From Icerya purchasi (Eukaryota > Arthropoda > Insecta > Hemiptera > Monophlebidae), in NCBI GenBank assembly GCA_039619475.1, contig CM077115.1, forward strand, positions 299,833,756 to 299,897,755: a stretch of DNA of 64,000 nucleotides, read 5' to 3'. The notes below the pieces were generated by a model. It was not told the DNA's origin and ran no database searches. It saw only the letters and a program-made list of their open reading frames with translations. Below are positions 23,069 through 33,289 of this stretch, piece by piece (positions within the stretch are counted from its first letter, which is position 1; every line of letters begins with the position of its first letter). The position numbers were made by a program, and so were the translations under genes.

Positions 23069-25209
23069 AATGGAGAGCCGGGATCTATCTAAGATGGTGA
23101 CAACTCGGGGTACGTATCGGAACCCTGAGCCAATTTGGGAGAGTCGACTGAAGATGACAAGAGAAGTCTAGAGGACCCCGACGCATCTTTTACTAGTCCG
23201 GTTCGAGAATTTTCTGACCCGGGTTCATCGTTTTTACATCGCCGAAAGGAAGCTCAGAATATTGACCACAGCAACATACTGAACATGATCTAGAAAATGA
23301 TGGAGAAACAGGATAAGGCGGAGGAGAGACAAGAGAAGACAGATAAAAAACAAGACCAAATGATAGAAAGAATGGGTAGAAAAATAGACGGAGTGAGAGC
23401 GCGGATTTAAAAAATTTTAGTGAGAAGACCCGGCGGGAATTTAAGAATCTAGAAGAGAGAATGGAGACCCACAAAAGGGAAGTAGCCGTGGAAATAAACA
23501 AAGTTAGCGGAAGAAGTAATGGTGAAAGCCGTAAGGTGGAAGAGGTGGACGAAAAAAATCGTCACCTAACATTATATGTAAAAGAGTTGGCTGAGGGAGA
23601 AGATTCTGAGGAAAAATTAAATAAAATATCAAAAGAGTTATCCGCTGGGGTAGATAGAGTAGAAAAGGCTATGGAAAATGAGCGACAGAGGCTGGCCTGG
23701 GTTGAGAAAAATGTCAAAAATCTCGACCGCGAGTCAACCGAGTCAGTGGCGCAGCGCGTCACCCGAAGAAATCAGTGTGGTGCGCGATGGGTTAACTCGC
23801 GAGATCGGCCAATTAGAACATCGGGCTGACATATCAGCCGGACTTGGCGTCGATGGGCTGAGAGAACGTATAGAGGTGGTCGAGCGGCAGCAGTTACTTA
23901 ATACAAATGCTGGTCAAGACTCTAGACAAAACCATTACGTGGAAGTGGAAATACAGGATACGGGAGAAAACCAGAAAATTCATATAATCGAATTTTTCGA
24001 CAATTTGAAACAGGCGATGCGGGCGAGCGGGATTGCGAGTGTAGCGGAACAGGTCGCTCTCGTATTAAAAATATTAGATGGAGCGCCATATGGGTGGGCG
24101 AAGCTTTTTCTGCCGAAGTGCGAGTCGTGGAATGACGTTCGCTCGAAACTTGTAGAAAACTTTTGAAGCGAACGGGATCAGCTTGAGGTGCGCCGAAAAT
24201 TATATTCGTCCGAGGGGCGCTGCCGACCGAGCGATGACATAGAACATTATTTTGTATTGTGGATGGAGCGCGTAAGATATCTAAACTCGCCCATTCTAGA
24301 TTCGGAATTCATCCAGATTTGAATAAAAAAATATACTAAAGAAATACAACGATTATTACTGGTGATGAAAAGTGCCTCAGTTGAGGAATTGTACTGTAAC
24401 GTACGAGAATTGAATCGGCAAAGCTGTGTAAGACATGACCGGACAGAGACGGATTTTCGTGTAGAGAGGCACCCACGGGTAAATCAATCAATCAACTTTA
24501 TTAGACATCAGAAATGATTACATTAATATCAATCAAAATTACGAGCGATCCCGATACGAGCGAGAACAAGGTCGAGAGGTTGAGCGGAGAGAGGAGAGAG
24601 AATGAGTTCGCGAGTGTGCTCCTATAATAAAAGATTTTCAGCTAATCGGGGAGGGGTATATTTTTCTAATGGCCCGGTTCCTTTTGAATTATAGACCGCG
24701 CGAGTTTTACCGAGGATTCGTGGGCTATTGTTATAGGGAGCGATGTTTGAGGGCGATAAGAGCTGCCGTACGAGGTAATTACGCTGCTCTCGGTAAAAGA
24801 TATTGTTGTCAGTAGGCGCGTCCGAGTTACGAAATAAGAAATCCGGCGATGAGATATTTAGTGATTTAATCGAATTAATACAGGCCCTGTGGTCGCGAGT
24901 TGTAGAACAGGTGGTGATTTTAACATTAGCTCCGATGTGGTTAAAGCAAAATTTCTCGGATCATTGGCGTGTCGTTGACAGAAAAAATGAAAAAATTAAG
25001 TCTATGCGAGACAGTCGCATACGTGTGCTAGATGTGAGCAGCAAACTTGTTATTCCGTCACCTCCGGTCTCGGACGGCTCGAGGGATGAGATTATAAAAA
25101 AATGCAACCCCCGCTTCTATGAGCGAGAGCGGGACGCGCGTATAGAATTAAATCGACAGGGACTTGACCTAGTGTACCAGAAGTGTATAGAGTTTTTTGA
25201 GGAAGCTTG
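23069..25209 (+). pseudogene. Ty3/gypsy gag
   Basis: The structural protein that would package element RNA. ATG 23,069 opens a frame soon broken by stops. A long, charged, coiled-coil-like region follows (23,461-23,830; KELAEGEDSEEKLNKISKE). It then shifts frame to a retrotransposon gag core (23,678-24,166; MRASGIASVAEQVALVLKI, then GWAKLFLP and WNDVRSKLVENF). The downstream segment YFVLWMERVRYLNSP lies in a third frame (~24,250). A Cys-containing basic region near 24,730-24,810 may be the nucleocapsid remnant. A 135-codon open stretch at 24,803-25,207 has no domain I recognise. Several frameshifts make it a pseudogene. Confidence 0.7.
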
Positions 25210-25299
25210 AACGAGGTGTCCGTCCGATCATCTCAGGGTATCGAGAATATAAAACCGGACGTTGAAATGGTTAAAAATATAAGTAGTTTAAAAAAATCA

Positions 25300-25940
25300 G
25301 CTAATCCCGACTATGCTAGCTCGCAACCGATAACTCGCTCGCTGACATCTTACATCTATATTACATTAAAAAATATTGCGTATCGGGCCCTGGTTGATAC
25401 GGTGTCCGAGATTACCGCTATCGACGCCGAACTTTGAGATGTAATTAAGAAATCGCCTGATGAGGAAAATTTTCCCGTGTTGCCGGCATGTAATCTTAAA
25501 ATTTTGGGCGCGTGTGGGAAGGCAAAGAAGATTGTACGCATGCAAGTGCTCGCGCAAATAGAAATTAAAAGAGACCAGTACGAGTGTAAATTCATTGTGA
25601 TCAAAGATTTAAATGTATCGATTATTATTGGTGCGAATTTTCTGGCTCAATATGTGGGAATACTAAATTTTTCAGAGGGTGTTTTGTCCTTACATAATGT
25701 TAACGGTATTAATAGTGTGGAATTTGTTGATGTGACCGACACATGGTCGGGTATTAATGTTTTGGCAGAATCCGATGATATTTCGGAGCCGCGACTGTTG
25801 TTGAACGAAGTGTGTGCGTCGGAGGAATATTTATCGGAGCGTTTTTCTGACCGCATTGATAATTCCCGGCGAGTTGCGTACCCTCTGTGTGGACTCGTTT
25901 GTGCTAACTGTGTTTGTACTTATTGTGACGCTCGCTAGTG
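25300..25940 (+). pseudogene. Ty3/gypsy aspartic protease
   Basis: The motif ALVDTVSEITAID (~25,390-25,428) is the retroviral-type protease active site with the canonical Asp-Thr-Gly changed to Asp-Thr-Val. A stop follows, then the frame shifts to 25,477-25,938. The second half of the fold is seen there as IIIGANFLAQYVGILNF (~25,620-25,670), where iiG.dfL is typical. The catalytic Gly loss plus the stop indicate a dead enzyme. The R1 insertion begins just downstream. Confidence 0.75.
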
Positions 25941-25981
25941 CAGAACTGGCTTGAAAGGCCGGTGACGAAAAGTCGCACCTA

Positions 25982-27030
25982 TTGCACGCGCAGCCGACTA
26001 CTAAGGCTCGGTTTTCGGACTGCGGTGGAAGGACCGCCTTACATTTAATTTTTGACGACGATCGACTACTTAACCTTCCCGCGGTTCGTAGTAGATCGGA
26101 TATCGGGCAGGCAGGCAGCCTTTTAGCTGTGATGTCCGGTGCTCCGGCGCCTGACTCTACGGAGTCAGTCACCGCCGGTTACCAAACAACGACCGGGGAG
26201 TTAGTTGCTTCGGCGGCTAACCAACTACCCCGAGACGATGAACTTTCTCCTTCGGCGACGGGTGGCGAAAACTCGGTCGTTGTGGGTGACCGACAAACGC
26301 TGCGAGGCGGTTCTGAGAGATGCGTACGTCTGGCACTAGAAAAGCCGTTAGGGAAACGTGTAGCCGCGCCATTTGAGGTGGAGAATGCCCCTCCCTCGAA
26401 GCTACCGTTCCTGAAGGTCTAGAGTATGGAAGTCCGCGGAATCCACACTGCTCCCGATGACGCTGGTGATGACTACCCGGCTGACGTTCATTGCACGTCC
26501 AAGCACGGGACTAATCAAGGTGGGGTACTCGGACCCAGCACCTCTGAGAGAAAGTCGGAGCACCCCGGACCTGAGACTGGGGAAATGGTCCCACTGGACC
26601 AGAGCGGCCATACAGATATGGAAACCGTCGAAGGCAAACGTGGATGCCGAGACGCATTGGTTGAGACACGATGTTATAGGGAGTCAGCGTCGACCCCTAG
26701 ATTCATCTTGCTTGAACGAGCTGCCAGGGCGGAGGATGTCATACTCCAGTGTGTCTACTCCGGCCACAGCAAGATAACTCAGCGAAGTTTAGACACGATC
26801 AAGGGGGAAGTGGGCGTCCTTCGCGAAGTTATTCAGTGTATCGACCAACTTTCGTCGGCCGGCGCAAGTGCAAAGTGGCATACTCTTTAGAAGTTCCACA
26901 ATGCTACAAGTGCCTGCAGTTCGGATACACTGCGAAGGACAGCCATATTTCGGCCGACTGTAAAAGGAAGGCGATGCAGCCGTCTGCGCACTCTGTCGTG
27001 AAACCGGTCACCCGCACACCCATAAGATAA
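25982..27030 (+). pseudogene. R1-clade ORF1 (gag-like)
   Basis: Two consecutive open stretches (25,982-26,419 and 26,426-26,890) encode an Ala/Ser/Gly-rich protein without recognised motifs, ending with a region containing TIKGEVGVLREVIQCIDQ. A frameshift leads to VPQCYKCLQFGYTAKDSH and then ISADC (~26,890-26,962). This is a decayed CCHC knuckle in which the usual GH is GY. R1 ORF1 proteins normally carry two or three knuckles; only the first is clear here. Confidence 0.65.
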
Positions 27031-27119
27031 ACCGACCCGGATGACTTTCGCTGCGTCGAGCCAAGCTGGCCTTGGTCAGAAAAACCGTGTACATACCGGG
27101 GAGTGGTGCACCCCGTGAT

Positions 27120-29990
27120 GTCGAGTAACTGTCCGTTGTTGTACATTGGTCACGTCAATGCAGGGAGATGCTCTGTCGTCTCTCATGAACTGCGGGCAGT
27201 GATCGTTGATCGAGGGATTGACGTGCTTCTCCTGCAGGAGCCGTAAGTCCTCTCCGGTAGACTTCCGTTCCTTGGTGGCGGAAGATTGCTGTGGCTGCTC
27301 AGACAAGCGATGCGGTTGTTATCACCAACCCAGAGATCGATGTAGTGAGAACCATTTACGTTGACTCACAAATCGTATATGTGGGGCTGCGGTACCGGAC
27401 ATTGGAGTTTTACGCTGTGTCTGTGTACTGCCAGCACAACCAAGGGATTAAGCCGTTCCTGAGCGGTCTCGAGCGGATTCCCAAGGTTTGCCGGGCCGTA
27501 AAATTTTAATCGGGGGCGACTTCAATGCCCGTTCGCCAATATGGCACGATGTTGGCACCTGTCGAAGAGGTCGGATGCTTGCGGACTTCCTTGGTACCTG
27601 GTCGCTCCATGTTGTGAACGTTCCTGGTGAACTGGCCACTCATCAGGCGGGTAACAACTTGGATGTGACTATGTGTACCGGGAACCTCTTGCCCTCTGTC
27701 TTCAACTAGTCCATGCCATACGATGTTCAGTCGGATCACGCTCTGATAACGTATGTCCTACGCGTGCCCCCTCCTTTTGCTCCACAGCGAGGCAGCCGGC
27801 CGAAACCAAATTGCAAAGGCGGACTGGGGACGTTTCCAGGCGCTGTTCCGGGAACGTACGGCTGAACGCGCAGACAGAGGCGGTGGTAGTGACACCGACG
27901 AGAAGGCTGAGTGGATAATGGCTGCGATCCATTCTTCGGCCGTTGGGACCATCCCCCGACGACGAAAATTGGCGCGCCGTTACTCTAACTGGTGGAATAA
28001 CGATATCGCAAACTTGCGCACTGAGGTTAATAGGGCCAGACAACGGTACCAACGGTGCACTAGAACACCGGAAAAAGAAAATAGACTCTGCAAATACCGT
28101 CGGTTAAAATTACGGTTAGCCGGTACGATTCGCGCCCTCAAAGAAAAGTCATGGAAAAAATTCGTGGCGGAGTCCAGTGCTCAACATCCGTGGGGGTTGT
28201 GGTATGAGCTGGTCTCCAAGCAGGTAGGCCAAATGGCTGTAATTCCGCAACTTTTCCGCGAACAGACGCACAAACCTAATGTCGAAGGCGGCGACGTCTA
28301 GGCGAACAGACGGGCACTGTTGGATGCGCTGGTACCATCGCACCATCCTAACAGCGGCGAAGGACAAGCACCCCGATTACGAGCTGGCACCGTGGCTACC
28401 CTAGCGGCAAGTGTAAATGAGTTCCACCAGTGCGAAGTTGGGGCGGAATTGATGACCATGTGGATTGGGAAGGCACCCGGATGTGACGACATCACGGTTG
28501 AGCTTCTCAGGAAGTGTTGGGATGCAAATCCGGCCTGCTTCGACAGGGTCTTCAACATCTGCCTCGGTCAGGGCAGTTTCCCCACGATATGGAAAGTGGC
28601 CGAAGTGTGTCCGATTCATAAGTCGACAGACAAAGACCCAACGTGCCCTAAGTCGTTTTGCCCCATCAGCCTCCTACCGGTGATGGGCAAATGGCTGGAG
28701 GGCCTTATGTTGCGGCGTCTGTCACGTCTTGCATAGTAAGGTCTGGTTGGACGACCAGCAATTTGGTTATCGGCCGGGGAGAACTCTCTCCCGAAGTATG
28801 TCGAAGGGGCGGCGACAAAATACGCTATCGGGCTGTTTTTCGACATCACGGGCGCGTTTGACATGGCCAGTTGGAGCCAGATGGTGCATGAGGCCCGTAG
28901 GACCGGTGTGGAAGGTAACTTGTTGACTCTGTTCGAATGTTACATCTCCCACCGTCGGGCGATGATCTCTGGTGAAGACGGTCGGTCTGTCGGAAAGTAG
29001 TTGGACAGGAGCTGCCCGTAAGAGTCGAGCACCGGACCTGTGATGTGGCTGCTCCTCTACAACCGTCTTCTCCGACAGCACTGGCCGGAAGGTGTTCAAC
29101 TCATGGCATATGCGGACGATTTGGCTGTTTTGGTGAAAGCGGACTCAAAACGAGTCCTCCAGGCAACTGCAGACGAATGTTGGACAGAAGCGGACTGTTG
29201 TTTAGTGCCGACAAGTCTGTCGCGGTATTACTACGAGGGAAACTTGCCTGGCAGCCGGCCTTTCGCGTCGGCGGCCGTCGATTTTTCCTAAGAGGTTCTG
29301 TCAAATATCTTGGCGTCACGCTTCTGGCGGACGCTAATACGAAGGGCCACGTGGACACGGTGAGTCAGAGGTGTAAGACCAGCTACCACGCCGTCGCCAA
29401 TTTGACGCGGGTTGGTTGGGGTCTTACATTTTGTACGGGCACAGTGAAGGCGATGTCAGGGTACTGTGCCAGTATCTTTGCACACCGGACGGCAAGGACC
29501 AGGCTTCGCCGCCGGATGAGAATGGCGCAAAGACCCCCGTTGTTGTCTATGTACAAAGGGTACAGAACAACGTCCACAGCCGCACTGTGCGTGATATCGG
29601 GAGTGCTCCCCCTAGATCTTCTAGTGTGGGAAAGGGCAGCACTTTACTGGCTCCGGAAGGGCCGGCCAGCTATCACGGGTCAGACAGAACTCCGCCCGGA
29701 GCTGTTGGCCTCGGAGGCCGCCCGTAAAAAGGCGGTTCAAGGGGCGATACTTCTGGAATGGCAGAGGGAGTGGGAGGCCGACACCGTGGCCGCCTCACGT
29801 ACCAATACATTCCAGATGTCAGACCAATGCGGCGATGGCTGAGGACTTGTGAGGTAGGCCGTTATCGAGTAGAGCAGACTGGCTCGGCAGCGAGGCGGTC
29901 TATCGACTGTTCCTTGGTGCTCTCGCCGGTGCTCTCTCTAGTGCCGGAACATATCCTGCGACCAGCCTTTTTAACGGCTAGTTTTGGAGC
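27120..29990 (+). pseudogene. R1-clade ORF2: endonuclease and reverse transcriptase
   Basis: Endonuclease blocks: RGIDVLLLQEP (~27,215, catalytic Glu), ILIGGDFNARSPIW (~27,508), NNLDVTMCTGN (~27,655) and QSDHALITYV (~27,730, Asp-His). Linker: WWNNDIANLRTEV (~27,990). RT blocks: GKAPGCDDITVELLRK (~28,470), CPISLLPVMGKWLEGLM (~28,660), QQFGYRPGRTLSRS (~28,760), FFDITGAFDMASW (~28,838, motif A) and MAYADDLAVLV (~29,103, intact YADD). The C-terminal region (29,045-29,842; GYRTTSTAALCVISGVLPL) is diagnostic of R1. Frameshifts occur near 27,240, 27,710, 28,300, 28,735, 29,000 and 29,820, and the final Cys/His motif is truncated. Confidence 0.8.
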
Positions 29991-30094
29991 GCAGAAGGTC
30001 GTAGGGAGCCGTATGGCTCCGGAGCGGTGCAAGATATGTAGAAGGTCACCGGACCGGATACATATCAGGTGGTGGCGGGCGAATTACAACAAAG

Positions 30095-31690
30095 CTCAAA
30101 GCTATTCGTGTGTTGATAATTCCGTTTTTTCGTCGGCCAATCGACCCGATCTATTAAAATGTATGAAATAAGCCCGGGGGGTGTTCGCTGATTTTCCGGG
30201 ACTTTGCAATAGATTTGTTTATAAGATTTCGATTAGGGAACACGATGTTTTTTGGAGGATGCGAAACTATCCCATTCCGATGTCCAAACGAGCGAAAGTG
30301 GGCAAAGAAATTTCACGCATGATGAGATTAGGCATTGTTAGCCTTTCGTCGTCGCCATATGTCTCGCCACTCGTTCCCGTATTTAAAAAAGACGGTAGTG
30401 TCAGACTGTGTCTCGATGCGCGAGATATAAATAAAATAATAATTAATGAAAATTCGAAACTACTGCCCATAGATGAGTTATTATATAAATTTTAGAGATT
30501 TTCGGCCATGCACAGCCTCGACCTAGTCGTTAGTTTCATGCAGGTTCCGCCCCACGTTAAATCTCGGAAATACACTGCCTTCGGATTTGAAGGGAAGTAT
30601 TACGAGTTCAACGTGATTCCATTCGGCTTAAAAATCAGTACCAGTGCCTTCGTGCGTGCTTTAGACTTTGTTTTGTATCCCCATTACGCGCATTTCGTAC
30701 TAGCTTATGTCGGCTATATCGTCATCCTATCGGCTTCTGAGGAGGAGCATCTCAATCATTTATCTATCGTGTTAGGCGCGTTCAGTGACGCGAACATGAC
30801 TGTTAATATTCGTAAATCTGTGTTTGCGCGCGTAGAGTTGGATTTTGTCGGGTATCGGTTGACCACGAAGGGGGTGTCGATGCAGTAAGAGAAAATAGCG
30901 AAGATAAAGAGTTTCCCGCGTCCGATGAATAAGGACCGGCTGTTATCATTCCTCGGCATGTGTAATTTTTATCGGAAGTTTATCGCCTCCTATGCCGATA
31001 TTTTGTAGCCCGTTTCGTCCCTGGTGTGTAAGAATATTCCGTTCGTCTGGTCCGGTGAGCTAGAGAAGTCGTTCCTGCGTTTTAAGGACGCATTTTCTGA
31101 CCATCTTCGGTTACAAATTCCTGATTATAGTAAAGAATTTATCGTTTATTCTGACGCTTTTGATCGGGCGATTGGAGGGTCGTTGTCCCAATTGGACAAG
31201 GACGGCCAACCAAGACCGATCATGTTCGTAAATCGTCTGTTGACATTGGCAGAGCGTAACTATTTTACAACTGAGAAAGAATTGCTCGTGGTGATATTTT
31301 GTTTAAAAAAATTTAGGATTATTATCGAAGGGTATTCAATCAAAATTATGACTGATTATCAGAGTTTGAAATTTCTGAGAGAATCGAGGTAGCAGAATGC
31401 GCGTCTGACCCGGTGGATGCTTTACTTCCAGAACTTCGATCTGCTGGTGGAGTATGTGCCGGGGAAAGAAAATGTTGTAGCCGATATGCTCATTCGGAAT
31501 TTAGGGCAACGAGACGGGACAAACAGAGATGCTGCTCTTATGGCATATTTTGCAAAATCAAACAATAGGGCCCTCGGTGAACTATTTTGTAATCTTGCCG
31601 AAAACCAGAGGGCTGATAAATCATGGAGTTGCGTGCTAAATAATTTTGAAAATACTGAAAAGTTAAAAAATGTTCTATACGATTCATAAT
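30095..31690 (+). pseudogene. Ty3/gypsy reverse transcriptase and RNase H
   Basis: The sequence resumes with VFADFPGLCNRFVYKI, then SRMMRLGIVSLSSSPYVSPL, VFKKDGSVRLCLDARDINK and, after a stop at 30,493, SLDLVVSFMQV (motif A). The catalytic box expected as YVDD reads YVGY (30,706-30,717), so polymerase activity is lost. Tether: LLSFLGMCNFYRKFI (~30,940). RNase H: FIVYSDAFDRAIGGSL (Asp), ERNYFTTEKELLVV (Glu) and IKIMTDYQSLKFL (Asp). A YVPGKENVVADML block follows. In-frame stops lie at 30,493, 30,886, 31,006 and 31,390, with few frameshifts. Confidence 0.85.
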
Positions 31691-31804
31691 GGCATTCTAT
31701 TTTTTCGAAGTTCTGAAGGAGAGAGATGGCGATTGTGTGTTCCAAGTGCACATATTGAGGAATTGATTTGGATCCTGTACACTAAATAAGCACACCGCGG
31801 TCAG

Positions 31805-32595
31805 TTGCACACTTACTTGCTAGTTTCCCGCACGTGCCATTTTCCCCGAATGAGACGGACGGTTAATAATATTTTACGACGCTGTGAACTTTGTAAGAAG
31901 ACTAAGCCGTACAACTCTTCGCCGGGTGGTCCTTTGACCAGTTATACGCCGATCAATCCTCTCGATGTTGTCACTGTTGATGTTTTCGGTCCTTTACCCA
32001 TTGTGAGGAACATGAAACAGATTTTTTTCATGCGTGACGCTTTCTCTAAATATGTAAAATTATACCCGGTAAAAAAGTTAACGACAGCAAATATTTTATC
32101 GATAGTCGGTGATTTTATGCGCGCGATCGTCTCCGATAACGCGACCATATTTACAAGTCAGCGTTGTTATGCATTCTTTGAGAGTAAGGGCGTAGAGGTG
32201 CGACATATCACGGCCTACTGCCCGAAAAATAATCCGACCGATCAGGTGAATTTCGAAATCGGTAAAATGATTAGGGGACTTTGTTTTCGGAAGCATATTG
32301 ACTGGTTGACGCATATCGCGTGGATTGAGGAGTGTTTGAATAGTATTTCGAGCCCGGTTACGGGGTTCATCCCGAATGAAATAATTTACGAGAGTTCCAA
32401 GAGGGGGACCATGTATTCATAAAAAATCACGTTCTTTCCAATCGCGCAAAAAAGCGCATGAAAACATTGGAATTATTATATATCGGGCCGTACGAGGTCG
32501 TCAGGCGGGTGCATAATAACGCATATTATTTGCGCGATCTTTTGCGGCCGGACAACTTCGTCACGAGAAACAGTATCGACTTGCGTCCGGCATAA
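31805..32595 (+). pseudogene. Ty3/gypsy integrase
   Basis: Integrase inserts the DNA copy. The Cys part of the HHCC finger is visible as CELCKKTK (~31,887). The core shows VTVDVFGPLP (first Asp, ~31,974) and VSDNATIFTS (second Asp, ~32,130). NPTDQVNFEIGKMIR sits where NPaE would place the catalytic Glu, which is therefore substituted by Asp. After a stop at about 32,420 the C-terminal domain continues as IGPYEVVRRVHNNAYYLRD to LRPA and a stop (~32,595). An A-rich purine run follows, where a polypurine tract would be expected. Confidence 0.85.
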
Positions 32596-32600
32596 AAAAA

Positions 32601-32935
32601 TTTAAAAAAAAAAGTAAATTCCAAAATTATACCACGGAGAATTGATATAGGCACATTTTTTTAACATATGATTAACCTGTGTTCAGTGGGCCCGTTTTGT
32701 GTCTTTATTCCGTTCGGTGCCGAAGCGATAGATTGTGATATTTCTTGCGAGTTTACCTTCGCCAACGCTCGTCTTGTAAGTGACGGTTTGAACGTGTCTG
32801 ATGGGTTTGGTTGCCGTTGTTGTGTCTATTTTGCTTTTCCTATCGCTATCGAGGTGCATCAGCGAGATAGGAAGTGTCATTGATGAGAAAGAATCGATAG
32901 AGAATAAAATCGATATAAAATTAAATGAAAGTATT
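32601..32935. other. Post-integrase stretch
   Basis: No second LTR could be recognised by comparison with sequence upstream of gag. Overlapping open frames here lack known domains. Confidence 0.35.
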
Positions 32936-33262
32936 CTAGGGAAGGGAGGAAACCCCGAAATGAGGAAAACCCTATTAAAAAATAGAAAGGTATTCAATGA
33001 GGTATTAGGGTGCTGCAATCAATATGAATGTGAAATTAAGGTAAATTCGGCTAAACCAATGGTGATTAACAAAACATACCCTATATACCAGGGGATAAGC
33101 GAAGCAGTGTGCAATAAAAATTAGAAATATGGTAAAACATAATCACTACGTCTACTTCGTCTTATCGAAACCCTATCGTGACGGTCACTAAGAAAAATCG
33201 CAACCATCGAGTTTGTCTGGATGCACGATACATTAACAAAATGCGCGAGCTGCATTAACATT
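32936..33262 (+). pseudogene. Second, truncated Ty3/gypsy-like RT N-terminus
   Basis: Frames read LLKNRKVFNEVLG, CEIKVNSAKPMV, then TYPI and, after frameshifts, NPIVTVTKKN and RVCLDARYINK (~33,160-33,240). This is the opening of a gypsy-type RT (f..vF..., YPIP, KK...R.CLDaR.iN) and repeats a region already present at 30,200-30,440 in a different sequence. It is therefore a second, unrelated gypsy fragment, cut off where copy 4 begins. Confidence 0.6.
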
Positions 33263-33289
33263 GAAAAACACCAGAATATAATAATGCTT

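Larger units (their letters stand above)
25945..30090 (+). mobile_element. R1-clade non-LTR retrotransposon inserted in the gypsy pol
   Basis: A distinctly GC-richer block with R1 layout: ORF1 with a zinc-knuckle remnant, then ORF2 with endonuclease, RT and R1-type C-terminus. It lies between the gypsy protease and RT blocks, in the same orientation. The ends are estimated from where gypsy homology stops and resumes and from the GC shift. Frameshifts and stops are scattered, but the catalytic boxes of endonuclease and RT are largely present. Confidence 0.8.
22985..32600 (+). mobile_element. Ty3/gypsy LTR retrotransposon, split by an R1-clade insertion
   Basis: The gag-protease half (about 22,985-25,945) and the RT-RNase H-integrase half (about 30,095-32,595) are in the same orientation and in Ty3/gypsy gene order. 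They are separated by a GC-richer R1-clade element. I could not recognise matching LTRs on either side by eye, so the outer boundaries are approximate. Multiple stops and frameshifts make it inactive. Confidence 0.8.

Noticed and set aside
23193..23762. Minus-strand Ser/Phe-rich frames opposite gag
   Set aside because: Complement of the charged coiled-coil gag region; no independent motif.
26402..29842. Antisense frames within the R1 element
   Set aside because: They are shadows of the GC-rich sense ORFs; none shows a domain.
22985..32600. Assignment of gypsy LTRs
   Set aside because: No pair of long direct repeats was recognised by eye around 22-23 kb and 32.6-33 kb; boundaries left approximate.
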